This document shows, in pieces, positions 31,466-40,080 of a DNA stretch of 64,000 bases. This stretch comes from Streptomyces barkulensis (GTDB lineage Bacteria; Actinomycetota; Actinomycetes; Streptomycetales; Streptomycetaceae), in contig NZ_PGSG01000105.1 of NCBI RefSeq assembly GCF_002843305.1, forward strand, positions 124,001 to 188,000. Direction: 5' to 3'. The notes beneath the pieces are model-generated. The model had not been told where the DNA came from, did no database searches, and saw only the letters and a program-made list of their open reading frames with translations. The translations under genes and the position numbers were made by a program. How positions within the stretch are numbered: position 1 is the first letter of the stretch; each line of letters begins with the position of its first letter.

Positions 31466-34015
31466 TCAGCCTCCCCGCCCGGAAGCCCGCCGCGCCGCGG
31501 CGGTCGTACGCCCGGTCGGCCGGGCGGCCGCCGGGTCCTCGGGCCAGGGGTGCTTGGGGTAGCGGCCGCGCAGTTCGGCCCGCACCGAGCGGTAGCCGTC
31601 GCGCCAGAACGACGCCAGGTCCGCGGTCACGGCCGCCGGCCGCCCCGCGGGCGACAGCAGATGGACCAGCAGCGGCACCCGGCCGCCCGCCAGGCGGGGC
31701 GCCTCCTGCCAGCCGAACAGCTCCTGGAGTTTGACCGCGAGCACCGGCCGCTCCCCGCCGTAGTCCACCCGTACCCGCGAGCCCGAGGGCACCTCGATCC
31801 GCTCCGGCGCCAGTTCGTCCAGCCGGGCGGCGTCCCCGAAGGTCCAGGGCAGCAGCGCGTTCAGCAGCCGGCCGGCGTCCGCGTGCTCCAGATCGGCCCG
31901 CTGCCGCACCGGGCCCGGCAGCCCGTCCAGCCACTCGTCCGCCCGTGCCAGCAGCGCCTCGTCCGACACGTCCGGCCACGGCTCGCCCAGCTCCCGGTGG
32001 AGGAAGGCCAGCCGCTGCCGCAGCGACGCGGCCTCCCGCGTCCAGCGCAGCAGCCCCACGCCCTCGCGCCGCAGCCCCTCCAGCAGGGCCGCACGCACCG
32101 GCGCGGGGCCGGGGTCGCGCAGGGGGCGGGAGGACAGTTCGATCGAGCCCAGCCGTTCCACGCGCCGGGCCACCACATCGCGCCGCCCGGCGGACCAGCC
32201 GATCTCCTCGGCCTCCGAGTACAGGGCCCCGGCCGCCTCCCGCACCGTCTCCTCGTCGGCCGCCGCGGCCAGCCGTATCCGCGCGGAGGCGGCCCCCACG
32301 GGCCGGTCGGCGACGGCGACCGCCAGCCAGGTGGCGTCGCGCAGCCCGGACCCCGGGGCGAGTTCGGCGCGGGTGCCGGAGGCCATCAGATACGCCCGTT
32401 CGCCGCGCGAGCGCGCCACCCGCTCGGGGAAGGCCAGCGCCACCACCAGGGCGGCGGCCGCGTCGTCGGCCGCTCCCGCGGACTCCTGCCCGCCGCGCCC
32501 GCCGGGCAGGGCGCCCTCCAGCCGGCGCGCCTCCCGGCGCCAGCGGGCGGCGTAGGCGTCCCGGCCCCGGCGCGCGGTGCGCCACACCGCCGCCATCTCG
32601 TCGCCGTACTCCCGGGGCGGCTCCTCGCTCAGCAGCGCCACCACCTCGGCCGCCGGCCGCGCCCCCACCCGGGGAGCGGCGTCCAGCAGGGCGCGCGCCA
32701 GCCGGGGGTGCAGGCCCAGCGAGGCCATCGCCTTCCCGCGTTCCGTGGCCCGCCCCCGCGCGTCCACGGCGCCGATCGCCCGCAGCACCTCGCGGGCCGC
32801 CGCCATCGCGCCCTGCGCGGGCGCGTCGGGCAGCGCCAGTCCACGCGCGTCCGGATCCCCCCAGCAGGCCGCGCGCAGCGCGAAGGCGGTGAGGTCGGCG
32901 ACGGCGATCTCGGGGGAGGGGAAGCGCGGCAGCCGGTCGTGCTCGGCCTCCGGCCAGCAGCGGTAGACCACCCCCGGCGCCTCACGTCCGGCCCGTCCCG
33001 CGCGCTGCCGGGCCGATGCCCGCGAGGCCCGCACCGTCGCCAGCGCGCTCAGCCCCCGGGCGTGGTCGGTGCGCGGCTCGCGGGACAGCCCGGCGTCCAC
33101 CACCACCCGCACCCCGGGCACCGTCAGGCTGGACTCGGCCACCGCCGTGGCCAGCACCACCCGCCGCCGTCCGGCCGGACCCGCCAGCACCGCGTCCTGG
33201 ACGGCGGCCGGGGCCCGCCCGTGCACCTGGAGCACCTCGGCGCCGGCACCTGCGTCCAGCAGAGCCGCCACCCGGGCGATCTCCCCGGTCCCCGGCAGGA
33301 AGCACAGCACGTCGCCCTCCTCCTCCCGCAGCGCCCGGCGCACCGTGTCCGCGACGTGCTCCAGCAGGGCCGGATCCACCCGCGTGCCGTGGGCGGGGCG
33401 CACCGGGCGGGCCGGGGGCGCCCACACCACCCGCACCGGATGGGAGACGCCGGACGCCTCCACCACGGGCGCGTCCAGCAGCCGGGCCCAGGCGCCGGCG
33501 TCGGTGGTGGCCGAGGCGGCGACCAGACGCAGTTCCTCCCGCAGCGCGGCGCGTACGTCCAGCAGGAAGGCGGCGGCGGTGTCCGCGTCCAGATGCCGCT
33601 CGTGGCACTCGTCCAGCACCACCGTGTCCACCCCGGGCAGCTCCGGGTCCCGCTGGAGCCGCTGGAGCAGCACCCCGGTGGTCACCACCTCCACCAGGCA
33701 GCCGGGTCCGACCGCCCGCTCCCCGCGCACGGTGAACCCGACCCTCGCGCCGACGGGCTCGCCCAGCAGCCAGGCCATCCGCCGCGCCGCGGCCCGCACC
33801 GCGATCCGGCGCGGTTCGGCGACCAGCACGCGCCGCGCCGCAGCCCCCTCCCGCGGGCCGGCGAGCCCGGCCAGGGCGAGCGGCACCAAGGTGGTCTTGC
33901 CGGTGCCCGGCGGGGCGCACAGCACGGCCGCCCCGCGCGTGTCGAGGGCCGCCTCCAGTGCGGGCAGGACGGTGCGTACGGGAAGTCGGCTCAGGGCGTC
34001 GGTCCGCAGGGGCAT
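31466..34015 (-). CDS. hrpB: ATP-dependent RNA helicase HrpB
   Basis: This 849-residue DExH-box helicase of the HrpB family has motif I CAPPGTGKTTLVPLAL, Ia LVAEPRRIAVRAAA, II VLDECHERHLDAD, III SATTDAG, IV LCFLPGTGEIARV and VI SRASARQRAGRAGRE. The C-terminal HrpB domain contains PYPKHPWPEDP-like RYPKHPWPEDPAAAR. In bacteria its cellular role is poorly defined. It lies 21 bases after the methyltransferase gene on the same strand and is probably cotranscribed with it. Confidence 0.93.
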   Translation of the reverse strand: MPLRTDALSRLPVRTVLPALEAALDTRGAAVLCAPPGTGKTTLVPLALAGLAGPREGAAARRVLVAEPRRIAVRAAARRMAWLLGEPVGARVGFTVRGERAVGPGCLVEVVTTGVLLQRLQRDPELPGVDTVVLDECHERHLDADTAAAFLLDVRAALREELRLVAASATTDAGAWARLLDAPVVEASGVSHPVRVVWAPPARPVRPAHGTRVDPALLEHVADTVRRALREEEGDVLCFLPGTGEIARVAALLDAGAGAEVLQVHGRAPAAVQDAVLAGPAGRRRVVLATAVAESSLTVPGVRVVVDAGLSREPRTDHARGLSALATVRASRASARQRAGRAGREAPGVVYRCWPEAEHDRLPRFPSPEIAVADLTAFALRAACWGDPDARGLALPDAPAQGAMAAAREVLRAIGAVDARGRATERGKAMASLGLHPRLARALLDAAPRVGARPAAEVVALLSEEPPREYGDEMAAVWRTARRGRDAYAARWRREARRLEGALPGGRGGQESAGAADDAAAALVVALAFPERVARSRGERAYLMASGTRAELAPGSGLRDATWLAVAVADRPVGAASARIRLAAAADEETVREAAGALYSEAEEIGWSAGRRDVVARRVERLGSIELSSRPLRDPGPAPVRAALLEGLRREGVGLLRWTREAASLRQRLAFLHRELGEPWPDVSDEALLARADEWLDGLPGPVRQRADLEHADAGRLLNALLPWTFGDAARLDELAPERIEVPSGSRVRVDYGGERPVLAVKLQELFGWQEAPRLAGGRVPLLVHLLSPAGRPAAVTADLASFWRDGYRSVRAELRGRYPKHPWPEDPAAARPTGRTTAAARRASGRGG

Positions 34016-34036
34016 GCCCCCATCCTCGCAGCGCTC

Positions 34037-34888
34037 CTAAGGCTCCCCGGAAGCTCCTTCCCAGTGCCGCCGGTCCCGCTCGCAGACGAAGATCGCGGTG
34101 CCCGGGATCAGCCGGCCGCGCAGCGGCGACCAGCCTCCCCACTCCTGCCGGTTCCACTCGGGCCACTCCGGCTCCACCAGGTCCACCAGGCGGAACCCGG
34201 CGGCGGTGAGGTCGCGCACGCGGTCGCCGAGGGTGCGGTGGTGCTCGACGTAGACGGCGCGCCCCCGCTCGTCCTGCTCCACGTAGGGAGTGCGGTCGAA
34301 GTAGGAGGCGGCGACCGTCAGCCCCTCCGCACCCGGTTCGTCGGGGAAGGCCCAGCGGACCGGGTGCGTCACGGAGAACACCCACCGGCCGCCCGGCCGC
34401 AGGACGCGGCGCACCTCGCGCAGCACCCGCACCGGGTCGGCGACGAAGGGCAGCGCCCCGTACGCGGAGCAGGCCAGGTCGAAGGAGCCGTCGGCGAAGG
34501 GCAGTGCCCCGGCGTCGGCCTGCACCAGGGGGAACGCCGGGGCGGCGCCGTCGATGCGCAGTGCGTGCTGGAGCTGCCGGTGCGAGATGTCCAGGGCCAC
34601 CGGGCGCGCCCCGCGCGCGGCCAGCCAGCGCGAGCACTGCGCCGCCCCGGCGCCGACCTCCAGCACCGAGCGGCCGGCCAGCCGCTCCGCCGGGCCCAGC
34701 AGACCGGCCTCCTCCTCGTCCAGGCCCTCCGGGCCCCACACGAAGCGGTCGTCGCCGAGGAAGCCGCCGTGCTCGCGCTGGTAGTCGTCGGCGTTCCGGT
34801 CCCACCAGCCGCGGCCGGCCCGGCTGCTCTCGGCGGCGTCCGCGTCGCGGCGGGTGGCCTCCGGCTCTGGTTCGCTGTCCTGGTTCAT
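34037..34888 (-). CDS. Class I SAM-dependent methyltransferase
   Basis: This 283-residue Rossmann-fold methyltransferase has motif I VLEVGAGAAQCSRWLA for SAM binding, motif II PVALDIS and the downstream FDLACSAYGALPF and LREVRRVLRPGGRWVFSVTHP. The N-terminal 30 residues are charged and probably disordered. WWDRNADDYQREHGGFLG and WGPEGLDEEEAGLLG are conserved in a group of streptomycete enzymes whose substrate is unknown. Start is ATG at 34888 (MNQDSEPE), and the gene is divergent from rpsA. Small-molecule or RNA methylation cannot be distinguished from sequence. Confidence 0.85.
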   Translation of the reverse strand: MNQDSEPEPEATRRDADAAESSRAGRGWWDRNADDYQREHGGFLGDDRFVWGPEGLDEEEAGLLGPAERLAGRSVLEVGAGAAQCSRWLAARGARPVALDISHRQLQHALRIDGAAPAFPLVQADAGALPFADGSFDLACSAYGALPFVADPVRVLREVRRVLRPGGRWVFSVTHPVRWAFPDEPGAEGLTVAASYFDRTPYVEQDERGRAVYVEHHRTLGDRVRDLTAAGFRLVDLVEPEWPEWNRQEWGGWSPLRGRLIPGTAIFVCERDRRHWEGASGEP

Positions 34889-35037
34889 CTCGCCCGTCGT
34901 CGTAGCCTTCGGTTCCGGCGGGGCCGGAAGGGAAACGCCGGGGGGCGGTGCGGGCCTCGAGGAGGCGGGAACGGGACGCGGATCCGGCGACTTGTGCCGG
35001 ATTTGGGACCAAAGTCCCGTGTGTCCTCGTTCGCGCA

Positions 35038-35066
35038 TTGACCCCGCCCGGCTGCCCCCGTATGCT
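35038..35066 (+). promoter_or_regulatory. Housekeeping promoter for rpsA
   Basis: TTGACC at 35038-35043 and TATGCT at 35061-35066 are 17 bases apart, close to the consensus of the principal sigma factor (HrdB type). Transcription would begin near 35073, leaving a leader of about 200 nucleotides before rpsA. Confidence 0.8.
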
Positions 35067-35132
35067 ACAAGTTGCGCTGCGGGCCTGCGCGCCTCGGACG
35101 GAGCAGGTCGCGCTCGCATCTGTTGTATGTCC

Positions 35133-35186
35133 CCTCGGTTGTCGAGGTGCTCGTGGTTTCCCCGGAGATCTTCGGTTGAGCACCTC
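35133..35186 (+). promoter_or_regulatory. Alternative hairpins in the rpsA leader
   Basis: A small hairpin CCTCG/CGAGG (35133-35137 with 35143-35147) overlaps a larger one with 9-bp arms GAGGTGCTC (35144-35152) and GAGCACCTC (35178-35186). Both use bases 35144-35147, so they cannot form together. This could serve autoregulation by S1, which is known for rpsA in other bacteria; the mechanism here is inferred. Confidence 0.5.
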
Positions 35187-35274
35187 TCAGGCTGTCCGGC
35201 TTCGGCAGTGCGATACGGGCTCTCGGCGTAGCAGTACCTACGACTTCAATGTCCGTACCGGAGCCCTTTTCCAC

Positions 35275-36780
35275 ATGACGAGCAGCACCGAGACCACCGT
35301 GACCACCCCGCAGGTTGCGGTTAACGACATCGGTTCCGAGGAAGCCTTCCTCGCCGCGATCGACGAGACGATCAAGTACTTCAACGACGGCGACATCGTC
35401 GACGGCGTCATCGTGAAGGTCGACCGGGACGAGGTCCTGCTCGACATCGGCTACAAGACCGAAGGCGTCATCCCTTCCCGAGAGCTGTCGATCAAGCACG
35501 ATGTCGACCCGAACGAGGTCGTCGCCGTCGGTGACGAGATCGAGGCCCTGGTCCTCCAGAAGGAGGACAAGGAGGGCCGCCTGATCCTCTCGAAGAAGCG
35601 TGCCCAGTACGAGCGGGCCTGGGGCACCATCGAGAAGATCAAGGAAGAGGACGGCATCGTCACCGGTACCGTCATCGAGGTCGTCAAGGGTGGTCTCATC
35701 CTCGACATCGGCCTCCGCGGCTTCCTGCCGGCCTCCCTGGTCGAGATGCGTCGTGTCCGCGACCTCCAGCCGTACGTCGGCAAGGAGCTCGAGGCCAAGA
35801 TCATCGAGCTGGACAAGAACCGCAACAACGTGGTCCTCTCCCGCCGCGCCTGGCTGGAGCAGACCCAGTCCGAGGTTCGCCAGACCTTCCTCACCACCCT
35901 CCAGAAGGGCCAGGTGCGGTCCGGCGTCGTCTCCTCGATCGTCAACTTCGGCGCCTTCGTGGACCTGGGCGGCGTGGACGGTCTGGTCCACGTCTCCGAG
36001 CTGTCCTGGAAGCACATCGACCACCCGTCCGAGGTCGTCGAGGTCGGCCAGGAGGTCACGGTCGAGGTCCTGGACGTCGACATGGACCGCGAGCGCGTCT
36101 CCCTGTCGCTCAAGGCGACCCAGGAAGACCCGTGGCAGCAGTTCGCCCGGACCCACCAGATCGGCCAGGTCGTGCCCGGCAAGGTCACCAAGCTGGTGCC
36201 GTTCGGCGCGTTCGTCCGGGTCGACGAGGGCATCGAGGGCCTGGTCCACATCTCCGAGCTGGCCGAGCGCCACGTGGAGATCCCGGAGCAGGTCGTCCAG
36301 GTCAACGACGAGATCTTCGTCAAGGTCATCGACATCGACCTGGAGCGCCGCCGCATCAGCCTCTCGCTGAAGCAGGCCAACGAGTCCTTCGGCGCCGACC
36401 CGATGGCGGTCGAGTTCGACCCGACCCTGTACGGCATGGCCGCGTCCTACGACGACCAGGGCAACTACATCTACCCCGAGGGCTTCGACCCGGAGGCCAA
36501 CGACTGGCTGCCGGGCTACGAGAAGCAGCGCGAGGAGTGGGAGCGCCAGTACGCCGAGGCGCAGCAGCGCTTCGAGCAGCACCAGGCGCAGGTGCTCAAG
36601 TCCCGCGAGGCCGACGCCCAGGCGGAGGCCGAGGGTGCCGCCGGCGGTGCCCCGCAGGGCGGCGGCGCCGGCGGTGGCGGCGGCTCGTACTCCTCGGAGT
36701 CGGGCGACAACTCCGGCGCCCTGGCGTCGGACGAGGCCCTGGCGGCCCTCCGCGAGAAGCTCGCGGGCGGCCAGAGCTGA
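35275..36780 (+). CDS. rpsA: Ribosomal protein S1
   Basis: This 501-residue RNA-binding protein of the 30S subunit helps mRNA loading. Four S1 OB-fold repeats are visible, starting near residues 35, 120, 205 and 290: GDIVDGVIVKVDRDEVLLDI, GIVTGTVIEVVKGGLILDI, GQVRSGVVSSIVNFGAFVDL and GQVVPGKVTKLVPFGAFVRV. An Asp/Glu/Tyr-rich region and a Gly/Ser-rich tail follow, giving the usual actinobacterial length. ATG at 35275 fits the known MTSSTE-type start. The gene follows a structured leader and strong promoter and ends in a hairpin at 36840. Confidence 0.97.
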   Translation: MTSSTETTVTTPQVAVNDIGSEEAFLAAIDETIKYFNDGDIVDGVIVKVDRDEVLLDIGYKTEGVIPSRELSIKHDVDPNEVVAVGDEIEALVLQKEDKEGRLILSKKRAQYERAWGTIEKIKEEDGIVTGTVIEVVKGGLILDIGLRGFLPASLVEMRRVRDLQPYVGKELEAKIIELDKNRNNVVLSRRAWLEQTQSEVRQTFLTTLQKGQVRSGVVSSIVNFGAFVDLGGVDGLVHVSELSWKHIDHPSEVVEVGQEVTVEVLDVDMDRERVSLSLKATQEDPWQQFARTHQIGQVVPGKVTKLVPFGAFVRVDEGIEGLVHISELAERHVEIPEQVVQVNDEIFVKVIDIDLERRRISLSLKQANESFGADPMAVEFDPTLYGMAASYDDQGNYIYPEGFDPEANDWLPGYEKQREEWERQYAEAQQRFEQHQAQVLKSREADAQAEAEGAAGGAPQGGGAGGGGGSYSSESGDNSGALASDEALAALREKLAGGQS

Positions 36781-36839
36781 CCCGCCGGGCCACCGCGGCC
36801 GGCAGGCCGGCCCGCGGAGGCCCGCGGTAGCGCATGAAG

Positions 36840-36873
36840 CATGGCCTCCTCCCCGCCCGGGGAGGGGGCCATG
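36840..36873 (+). terminator. Terminator after rpsA
   Basis: A 16-bp stem (36840-36855 with 36858-36873, CATGGCCTCCTCCCCG) contains one T-G pair and a 2-base gap as loop. It lies about 60 bases after the rpsA stop. Confidence 0.75.
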
Positions 36874-37054
36874 TGGCGTTCCCGCCCCGTCGCGCGGCCC
36901 CCGCGGGGGACGCCGGGAGACCCCGGTGCCGGGGAACGCACCGAAGATGACACGATGCGGTGCCGGAGAGGCCTTCCGGTCACCCGGTCAGGGGAATGCG
37001 CACGCGGCGGCGGATGTTGCCGACAGACGGAAGCGACACGGAGGAGCGGCGAAG

Positions 37055-38050
37055 GTGCTGGACCCGCAGGGTTTGTACGCATGGGATCCGACCGGCCTGG
37101 CGGAGGCCGAGGCGGTCATCGGCGAGCCGGGCAGTGCAGGGCCCGTCATGCTCTACCACTTCGAGGGCTTCATCGACGCCGGCGAGACCGGCGGGCAGAT
37201 CGTCGAAGGACTGCTGGACGGCGGCCCGCGCACGACCGTCGCCCGCTTCGACGTGGACCGCCTCGTCGACTACCGCGCCCGCCGGCCGGTGATGACCTTC
37301 CGGCGCGACCACTGGGCGTCCTACGACACCCCCCGGCTGGAACTGCGGCTGCTGCGGGACGCCACCGGCACCCCCTTCCTGCTGCTGGCCGGCCCCGAGC
37401 CGGACGTGGAGTGGGAGCGGTTCACGGCCGCCGTGCGCGAGATCGTCGAGAGGCTCGGCGTGCGGCTGTCCGTCGGCTTCCACGGCATCCCCATGGGCGT
37501 GCCCCACACCCGCCCCGTCGGCCTCACCCCGCACGGCAACCGCCTGGACCTCACCCCCGTGCGCCAGATGCCCTTCGACGAGGCGCAGGTCCCCGGCAGC
37601 GCCGCCTCGCTGCTGGAACTGCGGCTGGCCGAGTCCGGCCACGACGTACTGGGCTTCGCCGCGCACGTCCCGCACTACGTGGCCCGCTCCACCTACCCTG
37701 AGGCCGCCCTGACCGTGGTCGAGTCGATCACCGCGGCCACCGGGCTGGTGCTGCCGGAGGTCACCCAGGCGCTGCGCGCCGACGCGCACCGCGTGCGGGA
37801 GGAGATCGAGCGGCAGCTCGCGGAGGGGGACGGCGAACTGGTCGCGGTCGTCCGGGGTCTGGAGCAGCAGTACGACGCCGTGGCCGGGGCCGAGACCCGC
37901 GGCAGCCTGGTCGCCGAACCCGCCGAGCTGCCCTCGGCGGAGGAGCTGGGGGAGGTCTTCGAGCGTTTCCTGGCCGAGCGCGAGAACGGAGACGGGACCG
38001 GGGACGGGGAGGCCGGCGGTGCGGGGGACGACGGCGGCCCCCGGCCCTGA
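37055..38050 (+). CDS. PAC2 family protein
   Basis: This 331-residue PAC2 (proteasome assembly chaperone 2-like) family member is common in actinobacteria. It shows PVMLYHFEGFIDAGETGGQI, TVARFDVDRLVDYRARRPVM, the LRLLRDATGTPFLLLAGPEPD strand pair and FHGIPMGVPHTRPVGLTPHG. Despite the family name its bacterial role is unknown. A Glu/Gly/Asp-rich 40-residue tail follows. GTG at 37055 has GGAGGAG 9 bases upstream, which decides the start. A longer frame back to 36635 lacks support. Confidence 0.87.
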   Translation: MLDPQGLYAWDPTGLAEAEAVIGEPGSAGPVMLYHFEGFIDAGETGGQIVEGLLDGGPRTTVARFDVDRLVDYRARRPVMTFRRDHWASYDTPRLELRLLRDATGTPFLLLAGPEPDVEWERFTAAVREIVERLGVRLSVGFHGIPMGVPHTRPVGLTPHGNRLDLTPVRQMPFDEAQVPGSAASLLELRLAESGHDVLGFAAHVPHYVARSTYPEAALTVVESITAATGLVLPEVTQALRADAHRVREEIERQLAEGDGELVAVVRGLEQQYDAVAGAETRGSLVAEPAELPSAEELGEVFERFLAERENGDGTGDGEAGGAGDDGGPRP

Positions 38051-38175
38051 CCGGGGCTCCGCCCACGCTTGGGTAGGGTGACGGCAGCCGCCGCGGGCGA
38101 ACCCGTGTGCGGTACGCGGCCCCGCCGCCCGGCGCGGGGCGCGGTGCGGGCACGGACACAGGTGGAGGCGCGGCC

Positions 38176-38781
38176 ATGCTCTCCGTGGGGCTGACAGGCG
38201 GAATCGGCGCGGGCAAGAGCGAGGTCTCGCGGCTGCTCGGCGCGTACGGCGCCGTGATCGTCGACGCCGACAAGATCGCCCGCGAGGTCGTCGAGCCGGG
38301 CACCGAGGGGCTCGCCGCGGTGGTCGCCGAGTTCGGCGAGGAGGTCCTGGCCCCGGACGGCACCCTGGACCGGCCCGGGCTCGGATCGATCGTCTTCGGC
38401 GACCCCGGGAAGCTGAAGGCGCTCAACGCGATCGTCCACCCGCTGGTCGGGGCGCGCTCGGCCGAACTCCAGCGCACGGCCGGCGAGGACGCGGTGGTCG
38501 TGCACGACGTGCCGCTGCTGACGGAGAACGGTCTCGCGCCCCTGTACGACCTGGTGGTCGTCGTCGACGCCTCCCCGGCCACCCAGCTCGACCGGCTGGT
38601 GCGGCTGCGCGGCATGGACGAGGAGGACGCCCGGGGCCGGATGGCCGCCCAGGCGACGCGCGAGCAGCGGCTGGCGGTCGCGGACATCGTCATCGACAAC
38701 GACGGCCCGCTGGAGAAGCTGGAGCCCCAGGTCGCCGAGGTCTGGCGGCGGCTGAGGGAACGCGCCGGCGGGCGGGCCTGA
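38176..38781 (+). CDS. coaE: Dephospho-CoA kinase
   Basis: This 201-residue enzyme phosphorylates the 3' hydroxyl of dephospho-CoA, the last step of coenzyme A synthesis. GLTGGIGAGKSEVSRLL is the P-loop, VIVDADKIAREVV the substrate-binding DAD segment, and VHDVPLLTENGLAPLYDLVVVV and RMAAQATREQRLAVADIVIDN the lid and core signatures. Length is typical of single-domain CoaE; some actinobacteria fuse a C-terminal GrpB domain, absent here. ATG at 38176 is preceded by GGTGGAGG. A 15-base direct repeat covers the stop codon. Confidence 0.95.
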   Translation: MLSVGLTGGIGAGKSEVSRLLGAYGAVIVDADKIAREVVEPGTEGLAAVVAEFGEEVLAPDGTLDRPGLGSIVFGDPGKLKALNAIVHPLVGARSAELQRTAGEDAVVVHDVPLLTENGLAPLYDLVVVVDASPATQLDRLVRLRGMDEEDARGRMAAQATREQRLAVADIVIDNDGPLEKLEPQVAEVWRRLRERAGGRA

Positions 38782-39910
38782 GGACGACGGGCCTGAGGAC
38801 GACGGGCCGGACGCGGCGGGCGGTGGGCGCGGCCGCGGCGGTGTGCTTGACGACTCCCCGTGCCGGGAAGAATCCCCGCACAAGGGCAGCGGGAATATGC
38901 CCGCGCGGCGGTGCGTTGCCGTGGCGGTACACCGGGGCGTCCCAGGACGTTCCCGGACGTCCCGCGACGCCCCGGTAAGCACCCCCGTACCCGAAGGACC
39001 CGTGATCCCGCGGCCAGTGCGACGCGGCCGATCCCGGTCGAGGAGGCGTCGACGTGCCCGAGACCACGCCCGAGACCCATGTCATCCAGTACCGTGCCGC
39101 GGAGCAGCTGCTGGCCGCCCGCGACCCCAGGGGCGCGCTGAAGCTCCTGGAGTCCGTCGTCACGGCCTTCCCGGAGAAGACGTCCGTCCGCCTGCTGCGT
39201 GCCCGCGCGTTCTTCCTCAGCGCCCAGCTGCGAGCCGCCGAGGAGGAGTTCCTGGTCGTCCTGGAGCGCGAACCGGACAACTCCTTCGCGCACTTCGCCC
39301 TCGGCCGCACCCTGGAGCGCGCGGGCCGCGACGAGGAGGCGCTGCGCCACTTCCGCCTGGCGGCGGCGCTGGACCCCCGGCCGGACTTCTGGGAGGCGGC
39401 CCGCTTCGGCGACCGCGCCGCCTGACCGCTGTCTGACCGCCGCGCGGCCCCGCCCGGCGCCTGCCCGGGCGGTTTCCTCCCGTGAGGCCGCACGGGCCGC
39501 CCGCCGCGCCCGGCCCCGGGCGCGCCGCCCTGCCGCCTGCCCAGCGCGCGCAACTCCACGCGGTCGGTCAGCTCCACCGGCAGTGGGCACAGCGTCCGGC
39601 CGCCCTCGCCGTCCAGCAGCTCCATGTGCGCGACCCCGTCCGGGGCCAGGGTGATACCGCGCACCGGTACCGGCGCCCCCCGGGGCACCAGAGCGGGCAG
39701 TACATGCGTCAGGGAACCCTCGCCGTCGATCTCCAGTTCGACTCGTGCGCCGCCCGCGCCGCCCGCGCCGCCCGCGCCGGTCCACACCACCCGCACCGCA
39801 CCCCCGCCGACGGGCTCCGAGCGGCCGGGGGCGTACAGTCGCCGCAGCAGTTCGCCGTACTCCTGCCTGCCGCCCACCTCGAGGCCGATGGCTCCGAAGT
39901 GACTGGTCAT
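38690..39910 (-). CDS. Hypothetical protein with run-on C-terminus
   Basis: The first 130 residues look like a real protein: MTSHFGAIGLEVGGRQEYG, then beta-rich segments VRVVWTG, ARVELEIDGEGSLTHVLPAL and VAHMELLDGEGGRTLCPLPV. I do not recognise the family. An AGGAGGAGGA stretch comes from a 9-base tandem repeat (39748-39778). After about residue 135 the frame has no stop until 38690 and becomes Arg/Ser-rich antisense to the TPR gene. The natural protein probably ended near 39500, and a frameshift or loss of stop may explain the extension. The start is ATG at 39910. Confidence 0.45.
   Translation of the reverse strand: MTSHFGAIGLEVGGRQEYGELLRRLYAPGRSEPVGGGAVRVVWTGAGGAGGAGGARVELEIDGEGSLTHVLPALVPRGAPVPVRGITLAPDGVAHMELLDGEGGRTLCPLPVELTDRVELRALGRRQGGAPGAGRGGRPVRPHGRKPPGQAPGGAARRSDSGQAARSPKRAASQKSGRGSSAAARRKWRSASSSRPARSRVRPRAKCAKELSGSRSRTTRNSSSAARSWALRKNARARSRRTDVFSGKAVTTDSRSFSAPLGSRAASSCSAARYWMTWVSGVVSGTSTPPRPGSAASHWPRDHGSFGYGGAYRGVAGRPGTSWDAPVYRHGNAPPRGHIPAALVRGFFPARGVVKHTAAAAPTARRVRPVVLRPVVLRPARRRVPSAAARPRRPGAPASPAGRRCR
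38931..38976. repeat. Inverted repeat between coaE and TPR gene
   Basis: Eleven-base perfect arms ACCGGGGCGTC (38931-38941) and GACGCCCCGGT (38966-38976) flank 24 bases with GGACGT direct repeats. It could be a coaE terminator or an operator for the TPR gene. Confidence 0.45.
39054..39425 (+). CDS. Small TPR-repeat protein
   Basis: This 123-residue cytoplasmic protein is built of about three tetratricopeptide repeats: AAEQLLAARDPRGALKLLES, RARAFFLSAQLRAAEEEFLV and AHFALGRTLERAGRDEEALRHF, each with the usual A-x-G/A-x-x-L spacing. Such repeats bind partner proteins; the partner is unknown. GTG at 39054 is preceded by GAGGAGGC. It follows coaE after 272 bases and is probably a separate unit. 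A long minus-strand frame overlaps it completely, but the TPR reading is far more convincing. Confidence 0.88.
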   Translation: MPETTPETHVIQYRAAEQLLAARDPRGALKLLESVVTAFPEKTSVRLLRARAFFLSAQLRAAEEEFLVVLEREPDNSFAHFALGRTLERAGRDEEALRHFRLAAALDPRPDFWEAARFGDRAA

Positions 39911-40080
39911 GAGGCGCCCCCGTGGGACCGATCGGTTTCGACAGCCACCCACCGTCCTCCACCCGCCGGGGGAGGGCAATCGGATTTCGCCCCGGGCACC
40001 GGGGGATGATGGGCTGTGGGCCGCCTCTGTCCGCAGTGACCGGCCCGCCGTGTACACCCGCCCCGATCCCTGGACAGCCC

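Larger units (their letters stand above)
34889..35274. other. Divergent intergenic region and rpsA leader
   Basis: The 386 bases separate the methyltransferase and rpsA genes. They contain the consensus promoter at 35038-35066 and a leader of about 200 nucleotides that folds into hairpins, both listed separately. No open frame with a binding site is present. Confidence 0.6.
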
